Shown here: positions 8,404 to 17,846 of the stretch, in pieces
How the letters are laid out: the number at the start of each line of letters is the position of its first letter
Position numbering within the stretch: the first letter of the stretch is position 1
Program-made: the position numbers and the translations under genes
Notes under the pieces: generated by a model
Seen by the model: the letters and a program-made list of their open reading frames with translations, nothing else
Database searches by the model: none
Told to the model about the DNA's origin: nothing
Source: Prevotella histicola JCM 15637 = DNF00424
GTDB taxonomy: Bacteria > Bacteroidota > Bacteroidia > Bacteroidales > Bacteroidaceae
Assembly: GCF_000613925.1 (NCBI RefSeq)
Contig: NZ_BAJX01000006.1
Location: 1 to 64,000, forward strand
Reading direction: 5' to 3'
Length of the DNA stretch: 64,000 nt

Positions 8404-9716
8404 TGTTTAATATTAAGGAATTTTTAGCTCGTGTACAAACTTCGTCCATATCTCGCAGAATGGGGAATGGCCTTATGTGGTCCTTTTCTGGTACGGCAAT
8501 AGCCAAGCTTCTTACCCTTATCGTTGGTATTGTATGTGCACATATTCTTCAGAAAGAGGCTTATGGAGAGTTCTCCATGGTGCGTTCTACTATTAATATG
8601 TTTATAGTTTTAGGATCAGCAGGGCTTGGTGTCACATCTACTAAATATATCGCAGAATATAAAGAAAGAAAATCCCAGAAGATCCCAGCAGTATATGCAG
8701 TGACACAAGTTTTTGGGTTTATTATGGCCTTAATCTCAGCTTTGCTGATTCTTTTGTGCGCTCCTTTTATTGCAGATAATATTCTCCATCATCCAGATAT
8801 TGTGTTGTCTGTAAGAGTAGGTGCCGTATTACTATTTTTCTCAATAATAAATGGAGTGCAGAACGGGGCTCTAATCGGATTTGAAGACTTTAAATCTGTA
8901 GCTGTTAATACTTTGTTAGGAAGTCTATTAGAGTCTGCTCTTACCATTTTAGGTGCATATTATTTTGGTGTAAATGGAGCTATCCTTGGGTTCGGAATAG
9001 GATTTATTTTAATCTTTATTACAAACCATCTGGCTATTAATAAGCTGTTTGCTTTATTCCATCTACATAAGTTGAGTGTAAAGAAACTTAGATCCCATGA
9101 TTTCTCAATTCTGTATACATACAGTCTTCCTGCAGCTTTGTCATCTTTGTTGATAACCCCTTCTTTCTGGCTTATTCGTTCTATCTTAGTGCGGAGTGAT
9201 GGCTTTCGTGAACTTGCAGTCTTTGAAGTTGCAGACCAGTGGAAGATAATAATATTATTTATCCCTACAGCTTTTAGTCAAATTGTATTGCCAATTCTCT
9301 CAAGCCTACAAAAGTCAAAATCAACATTCATAACAACATTAAAGTATAATTTATTGATTGTTGGGATTTCTGCTTTGGTGTTATCAGCAGGAGTTTTACT
9401 TTTTAGTGGTTACATAATGAAATTGTATGGTTCAAGTTATGATAATACTTTGCCGTTACAAATATTAGCAATTTCAACCATTTTCTCTGCTTTGGCTAAT
9501 GTGTTAGAAATGGCTATCTATAGTCTTGGAAAGATGTGGCAGTGTTTTATGATAAATATTGTTTGGGCAGTGCTTATGGTAGGTTGTTCGTATCTTTTAT
9601 GTCAGAGAGAACAAGGTGCTAATGGGCTATCGGTAGCTGTCTTAGTCTCATACATAGTTTCATTCTTTATTTTTTTAGGATATACTGTTTTTGTTGTTAA
9701 GAAGGAGGTTGAGTGA
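8403..9716 (+). CDS. Wzx-type polysaccharide flippase
   Basis: The 437-residue protein has about twelve to fourteen membrane helices, an N-terminal amphipathic start (SRRMGNGLMWSFSGTAIAKLL) and the G-x-Y-G-E-F pattern (KEAYGEFSMVRS) typical of the MATE/MOP oligosaccharide flippase family. It would move undecaprenyl-diphosphate-linked repeat units across the inner membrane. Its position between Wzz and Wzy is a classical Wzx/Wzy-dependent arrangement. It overlaps both neighbours by one base, so the three form a coupled block. Confidence 0.9.
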   Translation: MFNIKEFLARVQTSSISRRMGNGLMWSFSGTAIAKLLTLIVGIVCAHILQKEAYGEFSMVRSTINMFIVLGSAGLGVTSTKYIAEYKERKSQKIPAVYAVTQVFGFIMALISALLILLCAPFIADNILHHPDIVLSVRVGAVLLFFSIINGVQNGALIGFEDFKSVAVNTLLGSLLESALTILGAYYFGVNGAILGFGIGFILIFITNHLAINKLFALFHLHKLSVKKLRSHDFSILYTYSLPAALSSLLITPSFWLIRSILVRSDGFRELAVFEVADQWKIIILFIPTAFSQIVLPILSSLQKSKSTFITTLKYNLLIVGISALVLSAGVLLFSGYIMKLYGSSYDNTLPLQILAISTIFSALANVLEMAIYSLGKMWQCFMINIVWAVLMVGCSYLLCQREQGANGLSVAVLVSYIVSFFIFLGYTVFVVKKEVE

Positions 9717-10864
9717 TGTCAAAAAAACAAAGATATTTTCTTTTTAGTCTGTCTTTATTTATCACTCAGATATTGGGTACAGGTATTGTCCCTATGGGAC
9801 TATTTGCCCTTTCTGTCCTGTTAATTGTTTCTCCTGCCACTTTTATTTATGGCTTGAGGAATACCCCATTATTTTTGTTATTCATCTTTCTTTCTATTGG
9901 TATCGGTGCATATTTTGGATTATGTAATGGGCTTAAACCATGGAATATAGCATATTGGGGACAATTTTATTTCTTATGTATTTTTCTCTTAGGTGTCAAA
10001 GACAAAAAAGAATGTTTGAAGATGATGAGGTATTTTGTTTTTATAATATTCATCTTAGATTTTGGAACTAATCTTTTGTTTTTGATAGGTTTTAATGTTC
10101 CATGGGCAGAACTACCGCCAGTAAGACCAGGTGAATCTCTTGCACGTTTCCCAGGATTTAAGGGTAATGCCTTATATTCAGGAAGTATTACTTTTGTTAG
10201 TATGTGCTACATATTAAATCAGAAAAAGATTAATAAGATTACCTTTTATTTCGGACTTACTTGTATGGTCGGTAATTTGATATTGTCAGGTTCATATCGT
10301 TATCTTATAATTGGTGCTGTAGTGGCGACGATGTATTATTTACATTTGTATCGGAGCAAACTGATGATGCTGGGGATGTATGTTTCAAGTATCATTATTG
10401 TTTTTGTTTCAACTCTTATGACGATGTTTTCTAATCTTAGTAATTTCTATCGTGCTTTTATTTGGTTTTATTTTTTTAAAGAAATAGGTAAATCACCATG
10501 GATAGGACATGGATTCTTTAATATACATCTTGACGAAAACCAAGATTTTAGTACTCCTTCTCACTTAATAGCTAATGGAGTAACTGAATCTTGTATTCTT
10601 ACAATTGGGTATAGCTTTGGCCTTATAGTTCTTTTGTTCTTTCTTACAAGTATTGTGAGAACTTTATTAAGGTACAAAGTTTATCGAAAGTATTCTGTAG
10701 AGCTAGGACTTTTCATTGGATTAACATTGGATCTGTTTTGGGGAGGAAGTTTTGATAATACTTATACATTTACACTTTTGTTGTTAAGTTGGTATTTAGT
10801 AAATGAAAGATTTTATAAGGGGCAGAAGGATGAAAACATTCTCAATAATCATACCGACATATAA
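9716..10864 (+). CDS. Wzy-like O-antigen/capsule polymerase
   Basis: This 382-residue protein has ten or more hydrophobic helices and little sequence identity to anything I can name, which is normal for Wzy polymerases. A periplasmic loop GHGFFNIHLDENQDFSTPSHLIANGVTES resembles the large loop of O-antigen ligase/polymerase families, where H and N residues near the loop end are conserved. It would join repeat units in the periplasm under Wzz control. I use the ATG at 9716, which overlaps the flippase TGA and lies seven bases after an AAGGAGG site; an in-frame GTG one codon earlier is possible. Confidence 0.8.
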   Translation: MSKKQRYFLFSLSLFITQILGTGIVPMGLFALSVLLIVSPATFIYGLRNTPLFLLFIFLSIGIGAYFGLCNGLKPWNIAYWGQFYFLCIFLLGVKDKKECLKMMRYFVFIIFILDFGTNLLFLIGFNVPWAELPPVRPGESLARFPGFKGNALYSGSITFVSMCYILNQKKINKITFYFGLTCMVGNLILSGSYRYLIIGAVVATMYYLHLYRSKLMMLGMYVSSIIIVFVSTLMTMFSNLSNFYRAFIWFYFFKEIGKSPWIGHGFFNIHLDENQDFSTPSHLIANGVTESCILTIGYSFGLIVLLFFLTSIVRTLLRYKVYRKYSVELGLFIGLTLDLFWGGSFDNTYTFTLLLLSWYLVNERFYKGQKDENILNNHTDI

Positions 10865-11612
10865 TAATCTTGAGCTGTTCAAAGGTGCATATCATTCTAT
10901 ATGCATGCAGGAATTTAAGGATTATGAAATTATAATTGTAGATGATTCTTCAGATTCGTGTATAGAAGAGTATGTTGATACCTTAATGGATAAGGATATT
11001 ATTTATCATCATAATATTCCTTCTCTTGGAGCTGTAAATAATTGGAATCTAGGTTTGAATATGGCAAAGGGAAAATACATTATTGTGTTACACCATGATG
11101 AAGCTTTCGTGGAAAAGACTTACTTACGCACACTTAAAGATAATTTTGATAGTAGAACCTATGATGTTATTGTTAGCCAAGTGAAGGTATTTAATAATAT
11201 GGAGGAAAAGGTCTCTTTGTTTTCCAAGAAGCAAATAGAACTATTTCTTCTTTGTCCTTCTTTTCTCTTTCTATGTAATGTTATAGGACCATGTTCTTGT
11301 GTTTCTTTCTCACGATCTAAACTTGTAGATTTTGATAGTAATTTAACATGGCTTGTAGATGTAGATTGGTATTATAGACTATTGAAGGGAAGTAAGCGTG
11401 TATTCTTAGATAATCTTCATGTTAACTCTTTCAATGATCACAATGATAAGATTACCAATCTAATAGATATCAAGGCAACTGAGATTAAAGATGTTGCTTT
11501 GCTTAAAAAAAAATACAAGTACCATGTAGGATTGAGACTTTGTCTTTTTCTTAATAAATGTATAATTCTATATAACTTGAAGGATATTATTAAAAGAATA
11601 ATTCGTAAATGA
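10830..11612 (+). CDS. Family 2 glycosyltransferase
   Basis: The 260-residue product starts with the GT2 signature FSIIIPTYNN, followed by IIIVDDSSD (first acidic motif, about residue 40) and YIIVLHHDE (about 83-91), where a usual DxD appears as HHDE, still able to bind a metal. I start at the ATG at 10830 because the conserved strand follows immediately; a further ATG at 10803 lies inside the polymerase gene and would add nine basic residues. The gene overlaps the polymerase end by 35 bases and the next gene by four. LVDVDWYYRLL is the expected acceptor-site ED-like motif. Donor sugar unknown. Confidence 0.85.
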   Translation: MKTFSIIIPTYNNLELFKGAYHSICMQEFKDYEIIIVDDSSDSCIEEYVDTLMDKDIIYHHNIPSLGAVNNWNLGLNMAKGKYIIVLHHDEAFVEKTYLRTLKDNFDSRTYDVIVSQVKVFNNMEEKVSLFSKKQIELFLLCPSFLFLCNVIGPCSCVSFSRSKLVDFDSNLTWLVDVDWYYRLLKGSKRVFLDNLHVNSFNDHNDKITNLIDIKATEIKDVALLKKKYKYHVGLRLCLFLNKCIILYNLKDIIKRIIRK

Positions 11613-12475
11613 AAATAGTAAAGATATTAGGTGGGTTGGGTAATCAAATGTTCCAGTATGCCCTATACCTCTCTTTGAAAGAGACTTTCCCTCAAGAAAA
11701 TGTTACAGTAGATCTTTCTTGCTTCCATGGTTATCATCTACACAATGGCTTTGAGATAGCACGTATCTTTTCTTTACATCCAGATAAGGCAACTGTGATG
11801 GAAATATTACGTATAGCATATTATTATCCGAACTATTTCTTTTGGCAGATTGGTAAACGAGTATTGCCGCAAAGAAAGACAATGTGTACAGAGAGTACTA
11901 AATTACTCTTTGATAAATCTGTTTTACAAAGAGAAGGTGATAGGTATTTTGACGGGTATTGGCAAGATGAGAGATATTTCATAGATTGTAGACGAACAAT
12001 ACTCAATACCTTCAAGTTTCCTCCTTTTACTGATGATAATAATTTAGCATTATTAAAGAAGATGGATACTAATAGCGTCTCTATACATGTAAGAAGGGGA
12101 GATTACGTCGGAAATGAGCTTTATCAGGGTATTTGTGATCTCAATTATTATCGTGAGGCTATAATGAAGATATCTTCTTATATTTCTCCTTCAATGTTTT
12201 GTGTTTTTAGTAATGACATTGAGTGGTGTCGTGACAATTTGGAGTCGTTCATAAAAGCTCCTATTTATTATGTAGATTGGAATTCTGGGACTGAAAGTTA
12301 TAGAGATATGCAGTTAATGTCGTGTTGTGGACATAACATTATTGCAAATTCTTCTTTTTCGTGGTGGGGAGCATGGCTTAATCAAAATAGTTCGAAGATT
12401 GTTATAGCGCCAAAGAGATGGATAAATTTAAAGAATTGTGGATTTATGTTGCCAAGTCGTTGGGTTAAAATTTAA
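11609..12475 (+). CDS. GT11 alpha-1,2-fucosyltransferase
   Basis: The 288-residue protein carries the three hallmark motifs of family GT11: GGLGNQMFQYA at the N-terminus, VSIHVRRGDYV (about 157-167) which binds GDP-fucose, and NSSFSWWGAWL (about 247-257). GT11 enzymes add fucose in alpha-1,2 linkage, usually to galactose, giving an H-antigen-like end. Length is normal for bacterial members. It is the last gene of the operon, starting in ATGA overlap with the preceding glycosyltransferase. GDP-fucose synthesis genes are not in this window. The acceptor sugar is inferred only from family behaviour. Confidence 0.92.
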   Translation: MKIVKILGGLGNQMFQYALYLSLKETFPQENVTVDLSCFHGYHLHNGFEIARIFSLHPDKATVMEILRIAYYYPNYFFWQIGKRVLPQRKTMCTESTKLLFDKSVLQREGDRYFDGYWQDERYFIDCRRTILNTFKFPPFTDDNNLALLKKMDTNSVSIHVRRGDYVGNELYQGICDLNYYREAIMKISSYISPSMFCVFSNDIEWCRDNLESFIKAPIYYVDWNSGTESYRDMQLMSCCGHNIIANSSFSWWGAWLNQNSSKIVIAPKRWINLKNCGFMLPSRWVKI

Positions 12476-13105
12476 GATAGCTACTTTGTATGGTTGGAAG
12501 TTTATGCTTGGACCTATTTAAACGATGTTTTAGTTTTGTATAAAGAGAGTCCCCCTCACTAACTGTTTTTTCTGCCATCGTAGTTGAAGTTATTAAGAAT
12601 CTAGCTTAGAGAGAATAAACTATCCCTTCAAGACATAGCGGTGAACACATACAGATAAACTCTATTTGGTTTATTTCTCTGTTTTCCAACTTCTCTTCAA
12701 CTCCTCTCTTGTATCTGTAGAGGGTTGGAATCAATCTTGGTTAGAATTTGCTTATTTCTAATGAAGGTCTTGTTGATATATATTAACTGTTGGAGTATTT
12801 AAGTGCATCTGGGGCAAACTTATTGCATAAAATGGTAGTTATCTGGATGATTACATCCTTTCAATTATTTGTAGTTATGCATATGCTAGAAAAATCCTCC
12901 AGCTCTTTTGATAAGTCTTTGTATCTGCTAAGTATACTTCAATCGTAACTTCTTATCAAATCGATGGAGTTTACTAAGGAAAAAGTAATACCCTTTCTCA
13001 AACTAGTGATATATATATCTGATCTTGTTTATATAGTTAAATCCCTCTTGCTTAATTTGCTTAAATGGTTGTATCTCAGTAAGATATTTTATTTCCCCCT
13101 TTCTT
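12476..13105. other. 630-bp non-coding junction in the polysaccharide region
   Basis: No intact gene, terminator or tRNA is visible. On the minus strand from about 13085 to 12925 one frame reads through with a single internal stop (KYLTEIQPFKQIKQEGF ... KGYYFFLSKLHRFDKKLRL), so this may be a decayed gene or transposase remnant, but I cannot match it to a family. It separates the plus-strand glycosyltransferase operon from the minus-strand export genes. Confidence 0.3.
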
Positions 13106-15727
13106 TTATTTCACAATATTTGCAATAGTAGCGATGACAGCAGCAATGCTGGCTGCACTGGATCCCACGCTAAGTGTTTCTGCCAAACTCATTTTAGCTT
13201 GTATCTTTGTTGGTACAATAATCTCACAGCCAGGGCGTACCTTGGCATTATGTCCAACCTTAGCCAGAGTCCCGTTCATGTAGAGAATGTAGGTGTGGCT
13301 CTTCTTCGCATCACTGGCAAAGCCACCAGCCTGGTCAATGTAATAAGAGACACTTTTCCCTGCAACGTAGCCTACGGAGTTTGGATACATCACGGCACCA
13401 TTGATTTTAACGGTTCCGTTGTATTGTGGAATAATAATACGGTCACCTTCTCGGAGTATGATATCTGCATCGCTACCAGGTTTAGCAATAGCTTTATCAA
13501 GTTCGATACCTACAGGGTAGGTGTCAGGTACACGGAACTTATCAAGTAAAGTTGAATTCTTTTGTTGAGCAGCCTGTAACACAGAAGCATTACTTGTTCT
13601 TGTGGCTAAGGCTATCATATTCTTTTCTTGTTGTTCCTGTTGCATCTTGAATACAGCTTCCATGCGCATACGCTCTACTTGATTTGGGCGACGTTCTAAG
13701 CGAGCACCTTGGATATAGGCTAGGTCTGTTGCTCCACCTGCAACCTTGAAGATATCACTTAGGCGCATAGTGCGTGATGTGAGTGTATAATTACCAGGGA
13801 AGACAACCTCACCATCAATGCTGACATTCTGTTGTGTACTTGTTCCTGGACTCTTGCGTACATAGACTTGGTCGAATGGCTCGAGAACGAAGCCTGGAGT
13901 TCCATCAATGACGAAGCCATCTCGTAAAGAAAAACTGTATGTACGTGCAATAAGAGAATCAGGAGCCAGGGCCTTAGGGTCTGTGATTCTACGTGATACA
14001 TCAACCCTGACTGTTGATGCAGTCTGTTTCAATCCTCCTGCTTGTAGTATGAAATCTTCCAGTGACTCATTGTCTGCATATTTATAGACACCAGGATATA
14101 ATACCTCACCATGAATAGATATTGTCTGTTGCTCCTGAGTTTCTGTTTTTGTTGGAATAAAGAGTACATCCTCATTTTGTAATGGGATATCGGCAGTGCG
14201 CCCTGTTAAGATCCCATCAACGTCAACTGAAATTACTTCTAAAGTACGATCTGCTTTCATTCGATGGAGTACAGCATGCGGGGCAAAGGCAACTTCGGTT
14301 AAGCCGTCAGCAGCTTCTATCAAGCTACGCACACTGTTAATCTGTCCGCCAACCTCATACATACCTGGGCGGAATACGGCACCTTTTATTTCAACCATGT
14401 TCTCATAACGTGGTATGACGGAGTCTACACTAACAGAGTCTTCATCAGCCATACGGAAGCTACGCATGTCAAATTCATTGACATTGAAAATGGAGTATTG
14501 CCTACCTGTCTTTCTACGTACACGTACAGATTTTGTGTAAGCGTCACCAGAGAAGCCACCTGCATAGCTGATAAGAGTACCAAGACTTTCTCCACGTTTC
14601 AACTCATAGTACATTGGGCGTTTGACCTTTCCACTGATTTGTGCAATCATATCGTAGGGGTCAACAACGATGACGTCATTGTCAGCAAGATGTACATTAC
14701 CACTTAAATGACCGCGTCGAAGGAAGTCATACACATCGACGGTACTAATAAGTCTGCCTCCTCTATATACTTTTATGTTACGTAAGGTTCCTAGATCGCC
14801 AATACCTCCAGCCATATACAAGGCATTGAAGACTGTAGCGAAAGCTGATAGAGTGTAGGTTCCTGGTGTTTTTACTTCACCTACAACATTCACCATGATG
14901 GTATGGGTCTGACCAACTGAGAGGCGGATACTCGAACTACTGTATCGCTTACCTAGTTTCTCACGAATACGGTTGTTAGCTTGAGCCACACTAAGTCCGC
15001 TTACTTGGATAGGGCCAAAGCCTTCTATCGTAATAATACCATCTGGAGCAACAGTTGTTTGATAAGATTTTTGTGATGCTCCATACACATCAATGAATAC
15101 GGCATCACCTGGTCCTAAACGATAATTACGTGGAAGAGCCATGTTCATGTTTGGTTCAAATGAAAGACTCTTGTTATTGAAGATGTCACGACCCCACACC
15201 TTCTTGCGATTACGACTTAACTGTTTGAGGAGATTCTCATACATTGCCGCTGTGTCTTGTGGCATCCAATCGTTCATTTCTCCCTGCATTTTCAGGAAGT
15301 CGCCATCATTCTCATCATATGTATGTGATTGTGGACGACCATCATATACTCTTCCTTCTGTGTAGTTATCAGTCTCACGCCGACTTTGTTCGTAGTCGTT
15401 TAGTGTTGCATCTGCAATCTGTCTTTTATTTCTTCCAGGGCGCTGCTGACCATTGTTCTTGCGGCTGCGGTCAGTAGTAGAACTCTCAGTGGTAGCTCCA
15501 TAGGCAGCATTCCCTTTCTTCATCTTTTCGTATGTATCTCTGACACGGCGTATCTGTGAAATGTCAACGCCGTTTTGCATGAGTTTTGTAACAATCTGTG
15601 CCTGAGAGGCTCCACGGTTATGCTCTTTTACAACGAAATCCATGACCTGAGAATCAGTCATGGATGACTGTGCAAAGCCGTTGACTGTACATATTGCGAG
15701 AAGTACGAATAGAATGTATCTTTTCAT
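13106..15727 (-). CDS. Wza-like SLBB polysaccharide export outer-membrane protein
   Basis: This 873-residue protein begins with a signal peptide (MKRYILFVLLAICTVNGFAQ) and has a helical region with a charged low-complexity linker (residues ~60-130). The polysaccharide-export domain follows (YRLGPGDAVFIDVYGAS, about 205-220), then at least five SLBB repeats recognisable by V-x-G-x-V-x-x-P-G-x-Y/F (VNVVGEVKTPGTY, VEIKGAVFRPGMY, ISIHGEVLYPGVY, VSIDGEVVFPGNY, VKINGAVMYPNSV). It ends with a hydrophobic alanine-rich helix. It should form the outer-membrane exit for capsule or EPS. There is no lipobox, unlike E. coli Wza, but long multi-SLBB forms are normal in Bacteroidales. The start at 15727 was preferred over an upstream ATG because it opens the signal peptide. 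Confidence 0.9.
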   Translation of the reverse strand: MKRYILFVLLAICTVNGFAQSSMTDSQVMDFVVKEHNRGASQAQIVTKLMQNGVDISQIRRVRDTYEKMKKGNAAYGATTESSTTDRSRKNNGQQRPGRNKRQIADATLNDYEQSRRETDNYTEGRVYDGRPQSHTYDENDGDFLKMQGEMNDWMPQDTAAMYENLLKQLSRNRKKVWGRDIFNNKSLSFEPNMNMALPRNYRLGPGDAVFIDVYGASQKSYQTTVAPDGIITIEGFGPIQVSGLSVAQANNRIREKLGKRYSSSSIRLSVGQTHTIMVNVVGEVKTPGTYTLSAFATVFNALYMAGGIGDLGTLRNIKVYRGGRLISTVDVYDFLRRGHLSGNVHLADNDVIVVDPYDMIAQISGKVKRPMYYELKRGESLGTLISYAGGFSGDAYTKSVRVRRKTGRQYSIFNVNEFDMRSFRMADEDSVSVDSVIPRYENMVEIKGAVFRPGMYEVGGQINSVRSLIEAADGLTEVAFAPHAVLHRMKADRTLEVISVDVDGILTGRTADIPLQNEDVLFIPTKTETQEQQTISIHGEVLYPGVYKYADNESLEDFILQAGGLKQTASTVRVDVSRRITDPKALAPDSLIARTYSFSLRDGFVIDGTPGFVLEPFDQVYVRKSPGTSTQQNVSIDGEVVFPGNYTLTSRTMRLSDIFKVAGGATDLAYIQGARLERRPNQVERMRMEAVFKMQQEQQEKNMIALATRTSNASVLQAAQQKNSTLLDKFRVPDTYPVGIELDKAIAKPGSDADIILREGDRIIIPQYNGTVKINGAVMYPNSVGYVAGKSVSYYIDQAGGFASDAKKSHTYILYMNGTLAKVGHNAKVRPGCEIIVPTKIQAKMSLAETLSVGSSAASIAAVIATIANIVK

Positions 15728-15735
15728 CTTTAATT

Positions 15736-16356
15736 TTAAAATTTCTTTCCAGTGACAATGTTTAATACTGTCTTTGTTACTATGGTTGAGTCTGTCCATA
15801 AAGAGCGATGTTCCAGATAGTGAATGTCCATCTCCATACGCCTGATCATCTTTTCCATTGTGTCGGTATAGCCATTGTAGAGAGTTGCTTCTGAAGTTAG
15901 CCCTGGACGCATCTGATATATAATCGGGTAGCGGCGGGTATGTTCCATAATCTTGTCGATGAAGAACTTTCGTTCAGGGCGTGGTCCTACAAGTGACATG
16001 TCGCCTTTTAGTACATTCCATAGTTGTGGTAATTCATCTAAATGATGCCCACGTAAGAACTGTTCTAAACGAGTTGAGTTCGTGTCATCGCATTTAGCTA
16101 CAAGCTGTGGTCCTTCTTCTTCAACAACACTGCTCATTGTACGGAACTTGAAGATAGCGAAAGGCTGCCCTTTGTATCCGATACGAATCTGTTTAAAGAA
16201 TACAGGACCATTACCTTGACACTTAATGAGGATACTGATAATCAGGAATAAAGGAGAGAAAAGGACAATTCCGACTAGAGCTGCAACAATGTCAATAAAC
16301 CTCTTGAGGGAACGTTGTAGTTTCCCCATGGCATCATGAGTGGTGTTGTCTCTCAT
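15736..16356 (-). CDS. WcaJ/PglC-type initiating sugar-phosphate transferase
   Basis: The 206-residue protein consists of the catalytic core of the bacterial sugar transferase family: KRFIDIVAALVGIVLFSPLF re-entrant helix (about 18-37), GYKGQPFAIFKFRTM (about 60-74), the DELPQLWNVLKGDMSLVGPRPE block (about 107-128) and MRPGLTSEA. It transfers a sugar-1-phosphate to undecaprenyl phosphate at the inner membrane. It lacks the N-terminal four-helix domain of WcaJ/WbaP, so it is a short PglC-like form. The exporter gene follows eight bases downstream, so the two form an operon. With the WecA-type enzyme, the region has two candidate initiating enzymes. Confidence 0.9.
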   Translation of the reverse strand: MRDNTTHDAMGKLQRSLKRFIDIVAALVGIVLFSPLFLIISILIKCQGNGPVFFKQIRIGYKGQPFAIFKFRTMSSVVEEEGPQLVAKCDDTNSTRLEQFLRGHHLDELPQLWNVLKGDMSLVGPRPERKFFIDKIMEHTRRYPIIYQMRPGLTSEATLYNGYTDTMEKMIRRMEMDIHYLEHRSLWTDSTIVTKTVLNIVTGKKF

Positions 16357-16411
16357 CCTTGTATTTTTTTCCTCGTTATTATCTAATAACTCGTTTTTCG
16401 CTAATTTGTTG

Positions 16412-16419
16412 CAAAGGTA
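16412..16419 (-). promoter_or_regulatory. TACCTTTG -7 element for the transferase/exporter operon
   Basis: TACCTTTG on the minus strand fits TAnnTTTG and lies 55 bases before the transferase ATG, divergent from the dinB promoter. Confidence 0.6.
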
Positions 16420-16472
16420 ACATTTTTTATTTATTTCTTGGTAAGAATTAGGCTTCTTTCATGCCTTAATAG

Positions 16473-16480
16473 TATCTTTG
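16473..16480 (+). promoter_or_regulatory. TATCTTTG -7 element for dinB
   Basis: TATCTTTG matches TAnnTTTG, 20 bases before the preferred dinB start, with an AAGGGG ribosome-binding site between. I see no LexA-type palindrome. Confidence 0.6.
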
Positions 16481-16500
16481 TAGATAAAAACAAGGGGTTG

Positions 16501-17592
16501 ATGCGTAAGATAATACACATAGATATGGATGCTTTCTTTGCTTCTGTGGAGCAAAGGGACAATCCCGAATTACGTGGAAAGCCAATTGCGGTTGGTTTTG
16601 ATGGGGCACGTGGTGTTGTGTCTACTGCAAGTTATGAAGCACGCCCTTATGGTGTACATTCTGCTATGTCAATTGTACAGGCGAAAAGACGCTGTCCTGA
16701 TTTGGTAATTGTTTCCCCTCACTTTGAACGTTACAAGGAAGTGTCTCGGCAGATTCATGAAGTTTTTCATGAATATACTGATATTATAGAGCCAATATCT
16801 TTGGATGAAGCTTTTCTTGATGTTACAGAGAACAAGATGCGGATGACATATGCCAAAGATATTGCGAATGAAATAAAACAGAAAATCAAAGTTCGGACAC
16901 ATTTAACAGCTTCTGCAGGAATCAGTTATAACAAGCTGTTGGCTAAGATTGCATCTGATATGAGGAAGCCTGATGGTATGTTTACAGTACATCCTTGCCA
17001 TGCTCTGGATTTTATTGGTAGCCTTCCAATAGAGAAACTGTGGGGGATTGGTCCTAAGACGGCAAAGAAAATGCATGAGATGGGAGTCTTTAAAGGCGAA
17101 CAGTTACGCGAACTTTCTCGTACCCATCTTGTTCGAGTGTTTGGTAAAGCAGGTAATGTGTATTATGACTTTGCACGAGGAATAGATGAACGTCCCGTTG
17201 TAGTACATCATGACAGGAAATCTGTGGGCTGTGAGCGGACTTTCTTGGAGGATCTTCACATAGAGTCTTCGATTGTTATAGAACTGTATCATATAACGTT
17301 AGATTTGGTTGAGAGGTTGTCTAAGAGTGGTTTTGAAGGACGAACGCTAACTCTAAAACTTAAATGGGATGCTACAACGCAGATAACTCGTAGTCTGACA
17401 CAAGAAAAAATCCTGCGTAAGAAGGATGATATTCTGCTGTTGGCAAAGCGCCTTCTCGCGGAAACAGACTATAAAAACCGGCCGATTCGTTTGATGGGGT
17501 TGTCTGTTTCTTCCCCAGTCTCTGAAGATGAAGCATTTAATAAGAAGCCAATATGGATAGAAGGTGATCTTCCTTTCGTAGATTTTATGTAA
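16501..17592 (+). CDS. dinB: DNA polymerase IV (Y-family translesion polymerase)
   Basis: The 363-residue protein has the Y-family palm motifs IHIDMDAFFASVEQ (catalytic Asp, residues 6-19) and PISLDEAFLDVT (second acidic pair, about 100-111), then SAGISYNKLLAKIASD, the helix-hairpin-helix thumb (LWGIGPKTAKKMHEMG) and the little-finger domain (KSVGCERTFLEDL). It copies past damaged bases with low fidelity. I start at 16501 because the conserved N-terminus begins there and the promoter and ribosome-binding site are just upstream. The C-terminus (GDLPFVDFM) is short and shows no canonical QLxLF sliding-clamp motif. Confidence 0.95.
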   Translation: MRKIIHIDMDAFFASVEQRDNPELRGKPIAVGFDGARGVVSTASYEARPYGVHSAMSIVQAKRRCPDLVIVSPHFERYKEVSRQIHEVFHEYTDIIEPISLDEAFLDVTENKMRMTYAKDIANEIKQKIKVRTHLTASAGISYNKLLAKIASDMRKPDGMFTVHPCHALDFIGSLPIEKLWGIGPKTAKKMHEMGVFKGEQLRELSRTHLVRVFGKAGNVYYDFARGIDERPVVVHHDRKSVGCERTFLEDLHIESSIVIELYHITLDLVERLSKSGFEGRTLTLKLKWDATTQITRSLTQEKILRKKDDILLLAKRLLAETDYKNRPIRLMGLSVSSPVSEDEAFNKKPIWIEGDLPFVDFM

Positions 17593-17846
17593 GTTTGAAG
17601 TTTAAAGTTTGCTATTGTATGCATGTTGCTGTATGATACCATGCTAAAAGTTAATTATAAAAAAATATCTAGATAATCCTCTCCTGATAACCCTTAGGTT
17701 AATGTCAGTCGATATAGAAGTTGTCATACTATGCGTAATAGTATTAAAATAAGATATTACGTTTGCATCCTTTTTGTATCTATCCCTATGGAATATCTAT
17801 TTAGTGATAGGTGTTTTTCTCTCCGTTGTTAGTTGTTTGAAAATAG

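Noticed and set aside
12925..13085. Possible transposase remnant on the minus strand
   Set aside because: The frame has a stop and matches no transposase motif I know; there are no terminal inverted repeats or target duplications, so it is noted only as unexplained DNA.
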